6,792 nt of DNA from an uncultured Clostridium sp. (GCA_900540335.1 UQFC01000121.1:1-6792); one strand, 5' to 3'; shown: positions 1 to 6,542, counted from the stretch's first letter. Notes: a model not told the origin generated them from the letters alone. Made by a program: numbers and translations.

Positions 1-60
1 GTAACAGCAGATGGTCAGACTCTGGGAGAGAACATGACCTTCGAGGATGCAGGGAAATAA
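1..60 (+). CDS. C-terminal tail of an unidentified protein (partial)
   Basis: Reading from base 1 gives 19 codons and a TAA stop at 58-60, with a hydrophilic tail ending in ENMTFEDAGK. The gene begins before the window, so neither its family nor its length can be judged. The call rests on context: the stop is followed at once by a dyad element and then by a strong + strand terminator at 169-232, which needs a + strand gene upstream. Another frame stays open from base 3 to a stop at 154-156, but it would run through the whole dyad element and is less likely. No function can be assigned. Confidence 0.5.
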   Translation, partial: VTADGQTLGENMTFEDAGK

Positions 61-61
61 A

Positions 62-151
62 TGGTAACTATTCAGGACGGCGGGAGCAATCTCTGATGTT
101 TCTTGTTCGGCCTTGCCGGACAAGAAGATGGCTCGTTTTGAGCAGTTACCA
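62..151. repeat. Compact dyad element with terminal inverted repeats (REP/MITE-like candidate)
   Basis: The ends are inverted copies of each other: TGGTAACTATTCA at 62-74 against the reverse complement of 139-151, TGGTAACTGCTCA, matching at 11 of 13 positions. Inside is a strong hairpin at 100-126 (arms TTCTTGTTCGG and CCGGACAAGAA, one G-U pair, loop CCTTG), and a small GCTC/GAGC hairpin at 131-143 that would compete with the terminal pairing. The whole could fold as a closed branched RNA or be a short non-autonomous repeat. A 5-base direct repeat AATAA lies at 56-60 and 151-155 and could be a target duplication, but it is AT-rich and may be chance. Copy number elsewhere cannot be seen from here. 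Confidence 0.5.
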
Positions 152-168
152 ATAAGTTGATTGACAGG

Positions 169-232
169 GAGCGGCTGCAAGGCGCAGACGAAGTTAAAAT
201 GACTTCACTGCGTTTTGCGGCGGCTCTTTTTT
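169..232 (+). terminator. Strong two-tier rho-independent terminator
   Basis: The outer arms are GAGCGGCTGCAAGGCGCAG (169-187) and CTGCGTTTTGCGGCGGCTC (208-226). They pair over 19 positions with one G/G mismatch and three G-U pairs. An inner stem GAAGT/ACTTC caps the hairpin. Six T residues (227-232) follow directly. It would end transcription from the upstream gene and insulate the ABC operon that starts about 60 bases further on. It lies over 100 bases past the stop at 60, consistent with the dyad element at 62-151 having been inserted between a gene and its terminator. Confidence 0.85.
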
Positions 233-255
233 AGTGTACTAAAATCTTACATCCA

Positions 256-284
256 TTGCATAAGAATTGAAAAAACAGTATAGT
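256..284 (+). promoter_or_regulatory. Sigma-70/SigA-type promoter of the ABC operon
   Basis: TTGCAT at 256-261 and TATAGT at 279-284 are separated by 17 bases, which is optimal. Transcription would begin near 291, leaving a leader of about 50 bases before the ATG at 342. This argues against the TTG at 267 as the start of the ATPase gene, since that codon would lie upstream of the transcript start. A weaker alternative in the same stretch is TTGAAA (267-272) with CATAAA (290-295), also with 17-base spacing. Confidence 0.65.
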
Positions 285-341
285 GATAGCATAAAGTGTA
301 GAAAATTCAGAATAATTTCTGGGAAGGGGGCGAGAAAGGCA

Positions 342-1064
342 ATGCTTGAGGTTTGCGATCTGGAAAAATCATACGGGCATCATCCGGTATTAAGAAAGAT
401 ATCATTTTCAGCAAAGCCAGGCACCTGTGTGGGCATTGTGGGAGGAAACGGATGTGGGAAAACAACGCTTTTGTCTATTCTTGCCGGAGCAAGGAAACCA
501 GATGGGGGAAGGATTTTATTTGATAGCCAGGAAGCTGTGAGCAATCCAAAGATTTTTTCTCAGGCAGCAGCTTACGTTCCTCAGGAAAATCCGCTGATAG
601 AGGAACTGACTGTGAGAGATAATCTGAAACTCTGGTATCGGGGCAGCAAAAAGGAACTGGAACGGGATCTGATCTCCGGTTCGGCTGCGATGCTGGGAGT
701 GGATCAGATGCTGAAAAAAGAGGTCTGTACCTTGTCCGGCGGAATGAAGAAAAGGCTGAGTATTGCCTGTGCTTTATCCAATCATGCCTCTGTATTGATT
801 TTAGATGAACCGGGAGCAGCTTTGGATTTGGAATGTAAGGCTGTGATTCGAGATTATCTGGAGCAGTACAGAAGGTCCGGCGGGGCGATTCTTTTAACCT
901 CTCATGAGATGTCAGAGATAAGCATATGTACGGAGCTGTATGTTCTGCGGGACGGATACATGGAATCAGTTTCCGGCGGATTATCGGAAAGGGAGCTGAT
1001 TAAGTGCTTTAAAAACGGGACTTTTGCAGATACTCAGGAGCTGAGACAGAGAAAGGTACAATAA
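342..1064 (+). CDS. ABC transporter ATP-binding protein (ABC-2 exporter ATPase)
   Basis: This is the cytoplasmic ATPase of an ABC transporter, which would drive the two permeases encoded downstream. The 240-residue protein has the full set of motifs: A-loop Tyr11, Walker A GGNGCGKTT (34-42), Q-loop Gln81 in YVPQ, signature LSGGM (131-135), Walker B VLILDEP (151-157) with catalytic Glu156, D-loop GAALD (158-162) and H-loop His188 in TSHEM. It is therefore predicted to be active. The length is normal for a single nucleotide-binding domain. The ATG at 342 is chosen because MLEVCDLEKSYG is a typical ABC N-terminus. The ribosome site is probably AAGGGGG at 324-330, rather far away at 11 bases. A TTG start at 267 would add 25 atypical residues and lies inside the promoter. 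It is the first gene of the operon, 20 bases before the zinc-ribbon gene. The motifs give the class, not the substrate. It resembles the ATPases paired with NatB/YhaP-like permeases. Confidence 0.93.
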   Translation: MLEVCDLEKSYGHHPVLRKISFSAKPGTCVGIVGGNGCGKTTLLSILAGARKPDGGRILFDSQEAVSNPKIFSQAAAYVPQENPLIEELTVRDNLKLWYRGSKKELERDLISGSAAMLGVDQMLKKEVCTLSGGMKKRLSIACALSNHASVLILDEPGAALDLECKAVIRDYLEQYRRSGGAILLTSHEMSEISICTELYVLRDGYMESVSGGLSERELIKCFKNGTFADTQELRQRKVQ

Positions 1065-1084
1065 AAACAACGGAGGAAATGTGT

Positions 1085-2887
1085 ATGAAGTGCAGGAAAT
1101 GCGGAGCTGAACTACAGGAAAATGAGAAGATTTGCAGTGTATGCGGTCAGGAAGCAGAGACTGTGGAGACAAATGCCCGGAAGGAGGAAACAAAAGAGAC
1201 GTCAGATACGGCGGATGGGCTGACAGCATCGGATCAGGCGCCTTCCGGAAGTCCGGAGCCAGAAAAAAAGAAATCCGGAAAAGTGATGCTTGGCGTGGCT
1301 GCGGCTGTGGCTGTGGTGGGGATTGGCGCTGCAGCAGTACCGAAGCTGATGGAGAATCCGAAAAAAACGGTGATTGCAGCTTTCGAAAGCATAAATTCTG
1401 AGAATCAGATCACCGGGGCAGAGGAGATCTTTGGATGGAAGGAGTTTCTGGAAAATTACGGAAAGGTTGACTGTGAAAGTGTCTTCCGGATTCAGATAGA
1501 CGGCTGTTCGGAGCCGGGAATGGAGATGTTTGAGGGAGCCGGTCTGGAGGTTCGCTCAATGGCGGATCTGGAAAACTGGAAATCGAGAGCAGAGATGTCT
1601 CTGGATTATAAACATATGGATCTGGCAGACCTTCAGTTCTATTATGGGGATCAGATGTTTATGGCAGCAGTGCCTCAGCTGGTGGATCGTGTTTTTACTT
1701 TGAAAATAGATGACAGCCTGGGGGAAAGTCTGAAAAATTCTCCAATGGCAGCTCCGTATCTGGAGGAGTCGGGGGTGGATATTGATCAGCTGGCAGAGCT
1801 GACGAAGGAAATGATGGAAAAACCGGAAAACGGAAAAGCAAAGGGACAGCTGGATTTTCCGGGACTTTTCGACCGGTATCGGAAGGGATGCAAAGCAAAA
1901 GAGAGCTTTCAGCAGGCAATGATGGTTGAGAAAGCAGAAAAAGCAAACTTTCTGATAGATGGAAAGGAAACTTCCTGCAAGGGATATCATGTACAGATTA
2001 ACAAGGATTCTCTGATTGCATTTCTCCGCACCTCCTCTGACTTTTTCCTGAATGATGAGGAGATGAAGAAACAGTATCTGGATCAGCTGAGGCTGAGCAT
2101 ATCCATGGCAGCGCTGTTTTCCGGTTCCATGGAGAATGGAGCGCTTTCTTCTGCAGAGGAAATGGTGCAGCAGAATTATGATGAAATCAAAGAACAGGCA
2201 GACTGGATGATTCAGATTCTGGAGCAGTCTCTTCAGGATATAGATATGATGGTTTATGTAGATCCGAAGGGACGTCTTGCCGGCCTGACAGGAACTACGA
2301 CAGTAGTGGAAGCGGATATGGATACAGTGGAGGAAAGAAGAGAGGCGCAGATTGAGTTTGCTCTGGAGCTTCAGGGAGGAAACTACCTGACAGAGAATAT
2401 GAATGGACGCCTCAGTATTACATCAGATGGCGCGACGATGGATATTCTGTATGAAAAGGCGGAGAGCTATGACAAGGAACGGCTGGACAGCAGCTGCAAG
2501 GTGACGGTTCTTTCTCCGGACGATGAGAATATTACCATGAATGCATCCGGCACTTACATAGCAGAAAGCGGAGACTGTCAGCTGAGCTTCGAACTTCTTG
2601 TTCCGGAAATGCAGCCGATAGTGATTCACGGGTCTGGAGTGGTGACAGAACTGGAGAAGGGAAAATCCATTTATGCGGATATTGATGCCATGTCTATTGA
2701 GGCTGAAGGCGTAACCATGAACTTCAGCGGCGAGCTGGGTTACGGTCCTCTTTCGGGAGAAGTATTGCCTCTGGAAGGCGAGGATCTGGATGTACTGGCA
2801 GCCACAGAAGAAGACTGGGAAGAGATTGTGATGGAGGCATACGGGAATATTTTCGGGTTGATGGCTCAGCTTGCAGGTGTGCAGTAG
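1085..2887 (+). CDS. Zinc-ribbon single-pass membrane protein with large external domain, unknown function
   Basis: I do not recognise a characterised homologue of this 600-residue protein. The N-terminus is a four-cysteine zinc ribbon, C3-x2-C6-x10-C17-x2-C20. A charged, low-complexity linker follows (about 22-60), then a KKKSGK stop-transfer signal and one membrane helix at about 67-87, rich in Ala, Val and Gly. By the positive-inside rule the ribbon is cytoplasmic and residues 90-600 are outside. This layout recalls TcaA/YvbJ-type proteins, but that is an architectural analogy only. The outer part is acidic. It has six cysteines (130, 141, 269, 298, 471, 498), a helical-looking middle (about 325-385) and a beta-like C-terminal half (about 386-555). 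It ends in an acidic, partly hydrophobic tail. The ATG at 1085 is preferred over the one at 1079, because GGAGG (1072-1076) is 8 bases from the former and only 2 from the latter. Its place between ATPase and permeases suggests a transporter partner: sensor, substrate-binding part or regulator. Confidence 0.85.
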   Translation: MKCRKCGAELQENEKICSVCGQEAETVETNARKEETKETSDTADGLTASDQAPSGSPEPEKKKSGKVMLGVAAAVAVVGIGAAAVPKLMENPKKTVIAAFESINSENQITGAEEIFGWKEFLENYGKVDCESVFRIQIDGCSEPGMEMFEGAGLEVRSMADLENWKSRAEMSLDYKHMDLADLQFYYGDQMFMAAVPQLVDRVFTLKIDDSLGESLKNSPMAAPYLEESGVDIDQLAELTKEMMEKPENGKAKGQLDFPGLFDRYRKGCKAKESFQQAMMVEKAEKANFLIDGKETSCKGYHVQINKDSLIAFLRTSSDFFLNDEEMKKQYLDQLRLSISMAALFSGSMENGALSSAEEMVQQNYDEIKEQADWMIQILEQSLQDIDMMVYVDPKGRLAGLTGTTTVVEADMDTVEERREAQIEFALELQGGNYLTENMNGRLSITSDGATMDILYEKAESYDKERLDSSCKVTVLSPDDENITMNASGTYIAESGDCQLSFELLVPEMQPIVIHGSGVVTELEKGKSIYADIDAMSIEAEGVTMNFSGELGYGPLSGEVLPLEGEDLDVLAATEEDWEEIVMEAYGNIFGLMAQLAGVQ

Positions 2888-2927
2888 GTATGGGATTGAA
2901 ACAGAAGGCTGCGGGAGTTTATAGAAA

Positions 2928-4175
2928 ATGAAGTCCTATTTCATATTGATTCAGTTAGAAGTTAAACGGGCTTTGAAACGGCTTGGATATCTGTATCTTG
3001 GGATGGCTGCCCTGCTGATTCTGGCAGGGGCAGCCGCCTTTTTTACAGGCCGTATGGCATATGGGGACAAGGTGTCTGAAAGAATTGTTGTTGGCGTTGT
3101 TCTTCCGGAAGATGACAGACTGGCCGGGAAAGCCATGTCCATGGCTGCATCTCTGGAAAGTGTGGGGAGTCTCTGCGACTTTGTGACTGTGGATGAGAAA
3201 ACAGCGGAGGACGGTCTGGAAAACGGGGAATTTTATGCGGTTATGAAAATTCCGGAGGGACTGGTAGAAAGTATTATGGATGGAACGAATCTTCCGGTCC
3301 GTGTGGTATTTCCGGGGAAGGTTTCTGCAGAGGGCCGTATTTTCCGGGAACTGACAGAGGCAGGGGCGGTAATTCTTGGCTCTGCTCAGGCAGGAATTTA
3401 TGCCGGAGATCAGGTGATCCGGACTGCGGGAGAAGGCATGGGTCTTTCTCCGGAGAAAAGGCAGGAAGCGGTTGCCTGTCTGGAGCAGGATTTAAATGAA
3501 AGATATCTGTCTTACAGTCTTGCAAGAGAGGACTGCTTTTTTCCCCGGAAAGTTTCTGCAACCGGAGATCTGGATATGGTTTCCTATTATGGAATCAGCG
3601 CGTTTATTCTGGTTCTGCTGTTAATGGCTGTTCCCGTATCCGGTTATTTGATGCCATGGAACGAGGCGATGAAAAGTCAGCTGACCAGAGCCGGAATCGG
3701 AGGCGGAAAGCGGGTTCTGGCAAGAATGGCGGGATTAGGATGTCTGTTTGTTCTGGCAGCAGTTCCGGTCTGGCTTTTGTATGGCTTGTCAGAGGGCAGT
3801 ATTTTTACGGGAAACATCGCCGGAAATCAGTTGTCTGCTCTTTGGCGGCAGCTGATTTGCGTATGCTTTGTCTGTGCAGGAGCGGCTGCCCTGGCGGTAT
3901 TTTTGTTTGAAGCATCAGGCAGCCTGATGGGAGGAATGATGCTTTTATTTTTAACAGCGGCGGCGCAGCATTTTCTGGCAGGAGGATTTTTGCCTCTGGT
4001 ATTTCTCCCTGAGACAGTCCGGAGGCTGGCCCCGTTTCTTCCATCAGGAATACTGATGGATATTATGAAAACAGCAGTAACCGGGGTCTGGAATGTTTCG
4101 GCAATAATCCGGCTGATTCTTATGCTTGCTGTATGTTTGGCCGGAAGCTGTATGCTGGAGGTGAGGGAAAAGTGA
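2928..4175 (+). CDS. ABC-2-type permease, first subunit, with large external loop domain
   Basis: This 415-residue integral membrane protein has the layout of ABC-2 family permeases (NatB/YhaP-like, ABC2_membrane_3 type). There is one helix near the N-terminus (about 20-40), then about 180 soluble residues predicted outside (41-220), then five helices at about 221-241, 265-285, 304-326, 333-356 and 390-409. The FLPSG motif (370-374) before the last helix is typical of the region joining helices 5 and 6 in this class. The protein ends in a short charged tail, LEVREK. The start is supported by GGGAG at 2913-2917, 10 bases before the ATG. It begins 40 bases after the zinc-ribbon gene, with no terminator between, and its stop overlaps the next permease start, so translation is probably coupled. 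It should pair with the second permease and the ATPase to form an exporter or lipid/peptide-handling pump. The substrate is unknown. Confidence 0.88.
   Translation: MKSYFILIQLEVKRALKRLGYLYLGMAALLILAGAAAFFTGRMAYGDKVSERIVVGVVLPEDDRLAGKAMSMAASLESVGSLCDFVTVDEKTAEDGLENGEFYAVMKIPEGLVESIMDGTNLPVRVVFPGKVSAEGRIFRELTEAGAVILGSAQAGIYAGDQVIRTAGEGMGLSPEKRQEAVACLEQDLNERYLSYSLAREDCFFPRKVSATGDLDMVSYYGISAFILVLLLMAVPVSGYLMPWNEAMKSQLTRAGIGGGKRVLARMAGLGCLFVLAAVPVWLLYGLSEGSIFTGNIAGNQLSALWRQLICVCFVCAGAAALAVFLFEASGSLMGGMMLLFLTAAAQHFLAGGFLPLVFLPETVRRLAPFLPSGILMDIMKTAVTGVWNVSAIIRLILMLAVCLAGSCMLEVREK
4157..4175 (+). promoter_or_regulatory. Ribosome binding site and GTGA stop/start overlap between the permeases
   Basis: GGAGG at 4157-4161 and GAGGG at 4163-4167 lie inside the end of the first permease gene, 10 and 4 bases before the GTG at 4172. 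That GTG shares bases with the TGA stop at 4173-4175. The arrangement decides the start of the second permease and suggests coupled translation, which would keep the two subunits at similar levels. Confidence 0.75.
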
Positions 4176-5293
4176 GACAGACAGGTATGTGGTTTTTTCT
4201 TTCCTGTAAACGGTATCTGCGCCGCTTTTCCTTTGTTCTGATTCTTCTTTGTCTTCCGGCAGGCGCCTGGTGGATGGGAAAGCTGGAAAAAAGCGGAGAC
4301 AGCAGAATCCGGATTGCAGTATGTGTGGAATCAGGTTCCGGCGATGCTTTGGCAGAGAGTCTGGTTCAGGGACTTACGGAAAAAAGCAGGGATTCCGGTG
4401 AGGAAATGTTTCTGTTTTGCCGGTGTGAATCAGAGGAACAAGTCAAAGAACAGGTGGCATCCCGAAAAGCGGAATGTGGATATGTGGTGGCAGCAGATTT
4501 GGGAAAACGGATGGAAGAGGAAAGTTATAAACGAAGCATCCGGATTTTTTCTGCGCCGTCCACAACAACGGCGGAATTGTCCACAGAGGTGGTGTTTGCA
4601 GAACTGGCTTCTGTGTATAACCGTGAGATTTTAGAAAACTATGTGGAAAAAGGGCGTGGATTTTCTTTTGCAGGAGAAGCCGGGGGAAAACAAAGAGAGC
4701 AGCTTGCTCTTCAGGCAGGTCAGTATTATGATATCTGGATGGAAAATGGCGGAATTTTTCAATTTGAATATGAAACTCTGAATTCTATTGCAGGTATGCA
4801 AAATGATGTTTCCGACGGCAGAGATGGAATGGAGGGGGTATTCCCGGTAAGAGGAATTGCAGCTGTGTATGTATTTATAACAGGAATTTACGGGGCAGTC
4901 ATCGGGGCAGAGGATGAGCGAAGAAATTTGTATGTATGGGCAGACAGGCGAAAAAAAGGCTTGTGGAGACTGACTGCCCAGGCAGCTCCGGTGTTTCTGG
5001 CAGCAGCTTCAGCGCTGGCGGCTATTGCCCTGGGAGGAGAGTCTGGTTCGGGGCTCTCAGGTTTTGCAGCTGAAGCGGGAATTATGGCTGTTTATGGAAT
5101 TGCAGTTGTGCTGTTTGCCCGTTTGATGGGACTGGTGTGGAAAAAACCGGAAATTCTTTGCTGTCTGATTCCGTTTTTTCTTATGGGAAGTTTGATCTTT
5201 TGTCCTGTTTTGGCAGATATCAGCAGGTATTTTCCGGCAGCAGGGTGGCTGGGACGGTTGTTTCTGCCCTGGTATTACCTGCAGTGTTTTTAG
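4172..5293 (+). CDS. ABC-2-type permease, second subunit, apparently lacking the last helix
   Basis: This 373-residue protein has the same plan as its neighbour: helix 1 at about 16-35, a predicted external domain at about 37-225, and helices at about 226-246, 264-287, 298-320 and 327-347. It then ends at FLPWYYLQCF, just 7 residues after the FLP that matches FLP 370-372 of the first permease. The first permease continues for 43 residues and one more helix beyond that point. A C-terminal truncation is therefore likely, and neither other frame after the TAG restores a hydrophobic segment. The GTG at 4172 is chosen as the start because it overlaps the upstream TGA as GTGA and has GGAGGTGAGGG (4157-4167) just before it. 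A start at 4133 would lie deep in the previous gene, and an ATG at 4187 is a less likely alternative. The two permeases probably form a heterodimer. Whether the shortened subunit still works is uncertain. Confidence 0.83.
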   Translation: MRQTGMWFFLSCKRYLRRFSFVLILLCLPAGAWWMGKLEKSGDSRIRIAVCVESGSGDALAESLVQGLTEKSRDSGEEMFLFCRCESEEQVKEQVASRKAECGYVVAADLGKRMEEESYKRSIRIFSAPSTTTAELSTEVVFAELASVYNREILENYVEKGRGFSFAGEAGGKQREQLALQAGQYYDIWMENGGIFQFEYETLNSIAGMQNDVSDGRDGMEGVFPVRGIAAVYVFITGIYGAVIGAEDERRNLYVWADRRKKGLWRLTAQAAPVFLAAASALAAIALGGESGSGLSGFAAEAGIMAVYGIAVVLFARLMGLVWKKPEILCCLIPFFLMGSLIFCPVLADISRYFPAAGWLGRLFLPWYYLQCF

Positions 5294-5361
5294 GAGAAAT
5301 TCTACCTTAGCCTCTATTCTTTTCAACAAGTAACAAGAAAAAATGACACAAGGAGGGCGCA

Positions 5362-6300
5362 ATGGATACGAATGTATTTTCATATATCCTTGCTGTTGCA
5401 GACAGTAAGAGCATATCCGGAGCTGCGAGGCAATTATTCATGTCGCAGCCAGCTCTGACAAAACAACTGGGGAAGTTAGAATCTGAACTGGGATTTAAGA
5501 TATTTGATCGCAGCCATTCGCCGCTGACGGTTACAGAAAAAGGGAAAATTTTTTTAGAATTTGCTGTTAAATATCAGGAATTAGAAAAGGAACTGAATTG
5601 TAGTCTTGCTCAAGCAAATAAAATGCCGGTCAGGCCAGTCCGAGTGGCAACCACTCATCGAGGCGGACACTATGCAGGCATACATACAGCAGATTTTTTA
5701 AAATGTTATCCAGAAACATCTTTAGAGTATCTGGATATGAGTGCGGAAGAATGTGAAAAAGCTTTGGAAGAGGAAAGTGTAGATTTGGCTATTTATACAG
5801 ATCCTGTCATGTCGGGGCAAATAGAATATATGCCTTTGGAGGAGGATCCGTTAGTATTCGTAATCCCAATCGGCAATGAACTTCTTTCGGGTATAGATAC
5901 TACAGGCTCAAATCTATTTCATCCGGTGCTTATCGAAGCTGAAAAATTCCGCTCTCCCTCTCTTCGTTATATCTTATCGACACCGGAACACAGTCTTTAT
6001 TATGCGGAGTGTGCATTCTTAAAAAAATTTAGAATCCGGCCCACGGCTCCATTACGGATTGATTATGTGGACACCCGCTACGCGATAGCCTGCGGAGGAG
6101 GTGGAATTGTCCTGGTTCCAAGGATTACTGTAATGAAGGCAGAGCATACTGACCAGGTAGTTTATGGTATGTTAAAAGAAGAAGGTATTTACCGTTATGT
6201 TATTGTTGCTAGAAAAAAGGGACGTATTCTTCCTAAAGAGGCCCAGGAATTTTGGCGTTTTATGGTAGGACAGAGATTTCGTAATACCAAATTGGAATAG
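5362..6300 (+). CDS. LysR-type transcriptional regulator
   Basis: This 312-residue protein has the standard LysR length and plan. An N-terminal winged helix-turn-helix (residues 1-60) carries the hallmark pattern SISGAARQLFMSQPALTKQ (17-35), followed by LESELGFKIFDR and TEKG. A linker helix (about 60-85) and an effector-binding domain (about 90-300) follow. It should be a cytoplasmic DNA-binding protein that responds to a small molecule. The ATG at 5362 has AGGAGGG at 5351-5357, a very strong ribosome site 4 bases away. It sits 68 bases after the ABC operon with no visible terminator or convincing promoter in the gap, and before a 2-hydroxycarboxylate transporter on the same strand. LysR regulation of such transporters has a precedent in the malate regulator MleR of lactic acid bacteria, so control of the downstream gene by an organic acid is a reasonable inference. 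The ligand itself is not readable. Its codons are more AT-rich than those of the ABC genes. Confidence 0.93.
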   Translation: MDTNVFSYILAVADSKSISGAARQLFMSQPALTKQLGKLESELGFKIFDRSHSPLTVTEKGKIFLEFAVKYQELEKELNCSLAQANKMPVRPVRVATTHRGGHYAGIHTADFLKCYPETSLEYLDMSAEECEKALEEESVDLAIYTDPVMSGQIEYMPLEEDPLVFVIPIGNELLSGIDTTGSNLFHPVLIEAEKFRSPSLRYILSTPEHSLYYAECAFLKKFRIRPTAPLRIDYVDTRYAIACGGGGIVLVPRITVMKAEHTDQVVYGMLKEEGIYRYVIVARKKGRILPKEAQEFWRFMVGQRFRNTKLE

Positions 6301-6361
6301 GCGTTATTCCGGTTTAGAATAAAAAAATGAGTAATATTGGAAGCCTTCTTCTGTATTGCAT

Positions 6362-6392
6362 AAAAAAGCTTGCTGAAAAGCAGGCTTTTTTT
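6362..6392 (+). terminator. Rho-independent terminator after the LysR gene
   Basis: The arms AAAAAAGCTTGCT (6362-6374) and AGCAGGCTTTTTT (6379-6391) pair along all 13 positions with a single G-U pair. They enclose a GAAA tetraloop, and the right arm runs into a seven-T tract (6386-6392). It separates the LysR transcript from the transporter gene, which has its own promoter. The A-rich left arm means it could also work, less strongly, on the opposite strand. Confidence 0.9.
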
Positions 6393-6403
6393 AGACAGAT
6401 ATA

Positions 6404-6417
6404 GTTTGATTCCAAAC
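6404..6417. promoter_or_regulatory. Candidate LysR operator (GTTTG-ATTC-CAAAC dyad)
   Basis: This is a perfect 5-base inverted repeat around a 4-base centre. It is centred about 81 bases before the predicted transcription start of the transporter and just past the LysR terminator. LysR-family proteins usually bind an interrupted dyad roughly 50-80 bases upstream of the genes they activate, so position and symmetry fit. The match to the classical T-N11-A box is not exact, and the assignment to the neighbouring LysR is an inference. Confidence 0.4.
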
Positions 6418-6455
6418 AGTTATAAAAGCAAATCACATACAGAATAACCAAAAAC

Positions 6456-6485
6456 TTGAACGTATTACAATGATTATTATATAAT
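6456..6485 (+). promoter_or_regulatory. Promoter of the 2-hydroxycarboxylate transporter gene
   Basis: TTGAAC at 6456-6461 and a perfect TATAAT at 6480-6485 are separated by 18 bases in an AT-rich stretch. Transcription should start near 6492, giving a leader of about 50 bases that ends in AGGAGG (6532-6537), 5 bases before the ATG. The gene is therefore transcribed independently of the upstream LysR gene. Confidence 0.75.
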
Positions 6486-6542
6486 ATATCCATAATATTT
6501 GCCGGTAAATGTAACGCGAAAATAAAATTTCAGGAGGTTGTT

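Noticed and set aside
3..156. An open frame through the dyad element to a stop at 154-156
   Set aside because: It would translate the inverted repeat and hairpins into an arginine-rich low-quality sequence. The frame ending at 58-60 fits the layout better.
267..341. A 25-residue N-terminal extension of the ATPase from a TTG codon
   Set aside because: The TTG lies between the -35 and -10 boxes of the predicted promoter, has no ribosome site, and the added residues do not look like the start of an ABC ATPase.
1079..1084. An ATG two codons upstream of the chosen start of the zinc-ribbon protein
   Set aside because: It is only 2 bases from the GGAGG, too close for efficient initiation. The ATG at 1085 has normal spacing.
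1556..1990. Long open frame on the minus strand, and similar ones at 981-1229, 3274-3561 and 5057-5383
   Set aside because: They lie opposite well-supported genes, have no ribosome sites or recognisable domains, and their composition is what antisense reading of the true genes would give.
4133..4171. An earlier ATG start for the second permease
   Set aside because: It would overlap the first permease by more than 40 bases and lacks a ribosome site. The GTG at 4172 has both a stop/start overlap and a strong site.
5308..5336. A possible promoter for the LysR gene (TTAGCC and TAACAA, 17 bases apart)
   Set aside because: Each box matches the consensus at only about three of six positions. The gene may be read from the upstream operon or from a promoter I cannot see.
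5325..5337. Tandem direct repeat AACAAG-T-AACAAG before the LysR gene
   Set aside because: Two short AT-rich units are easily chance, and there is no third copy or dyad to suggest an operator.
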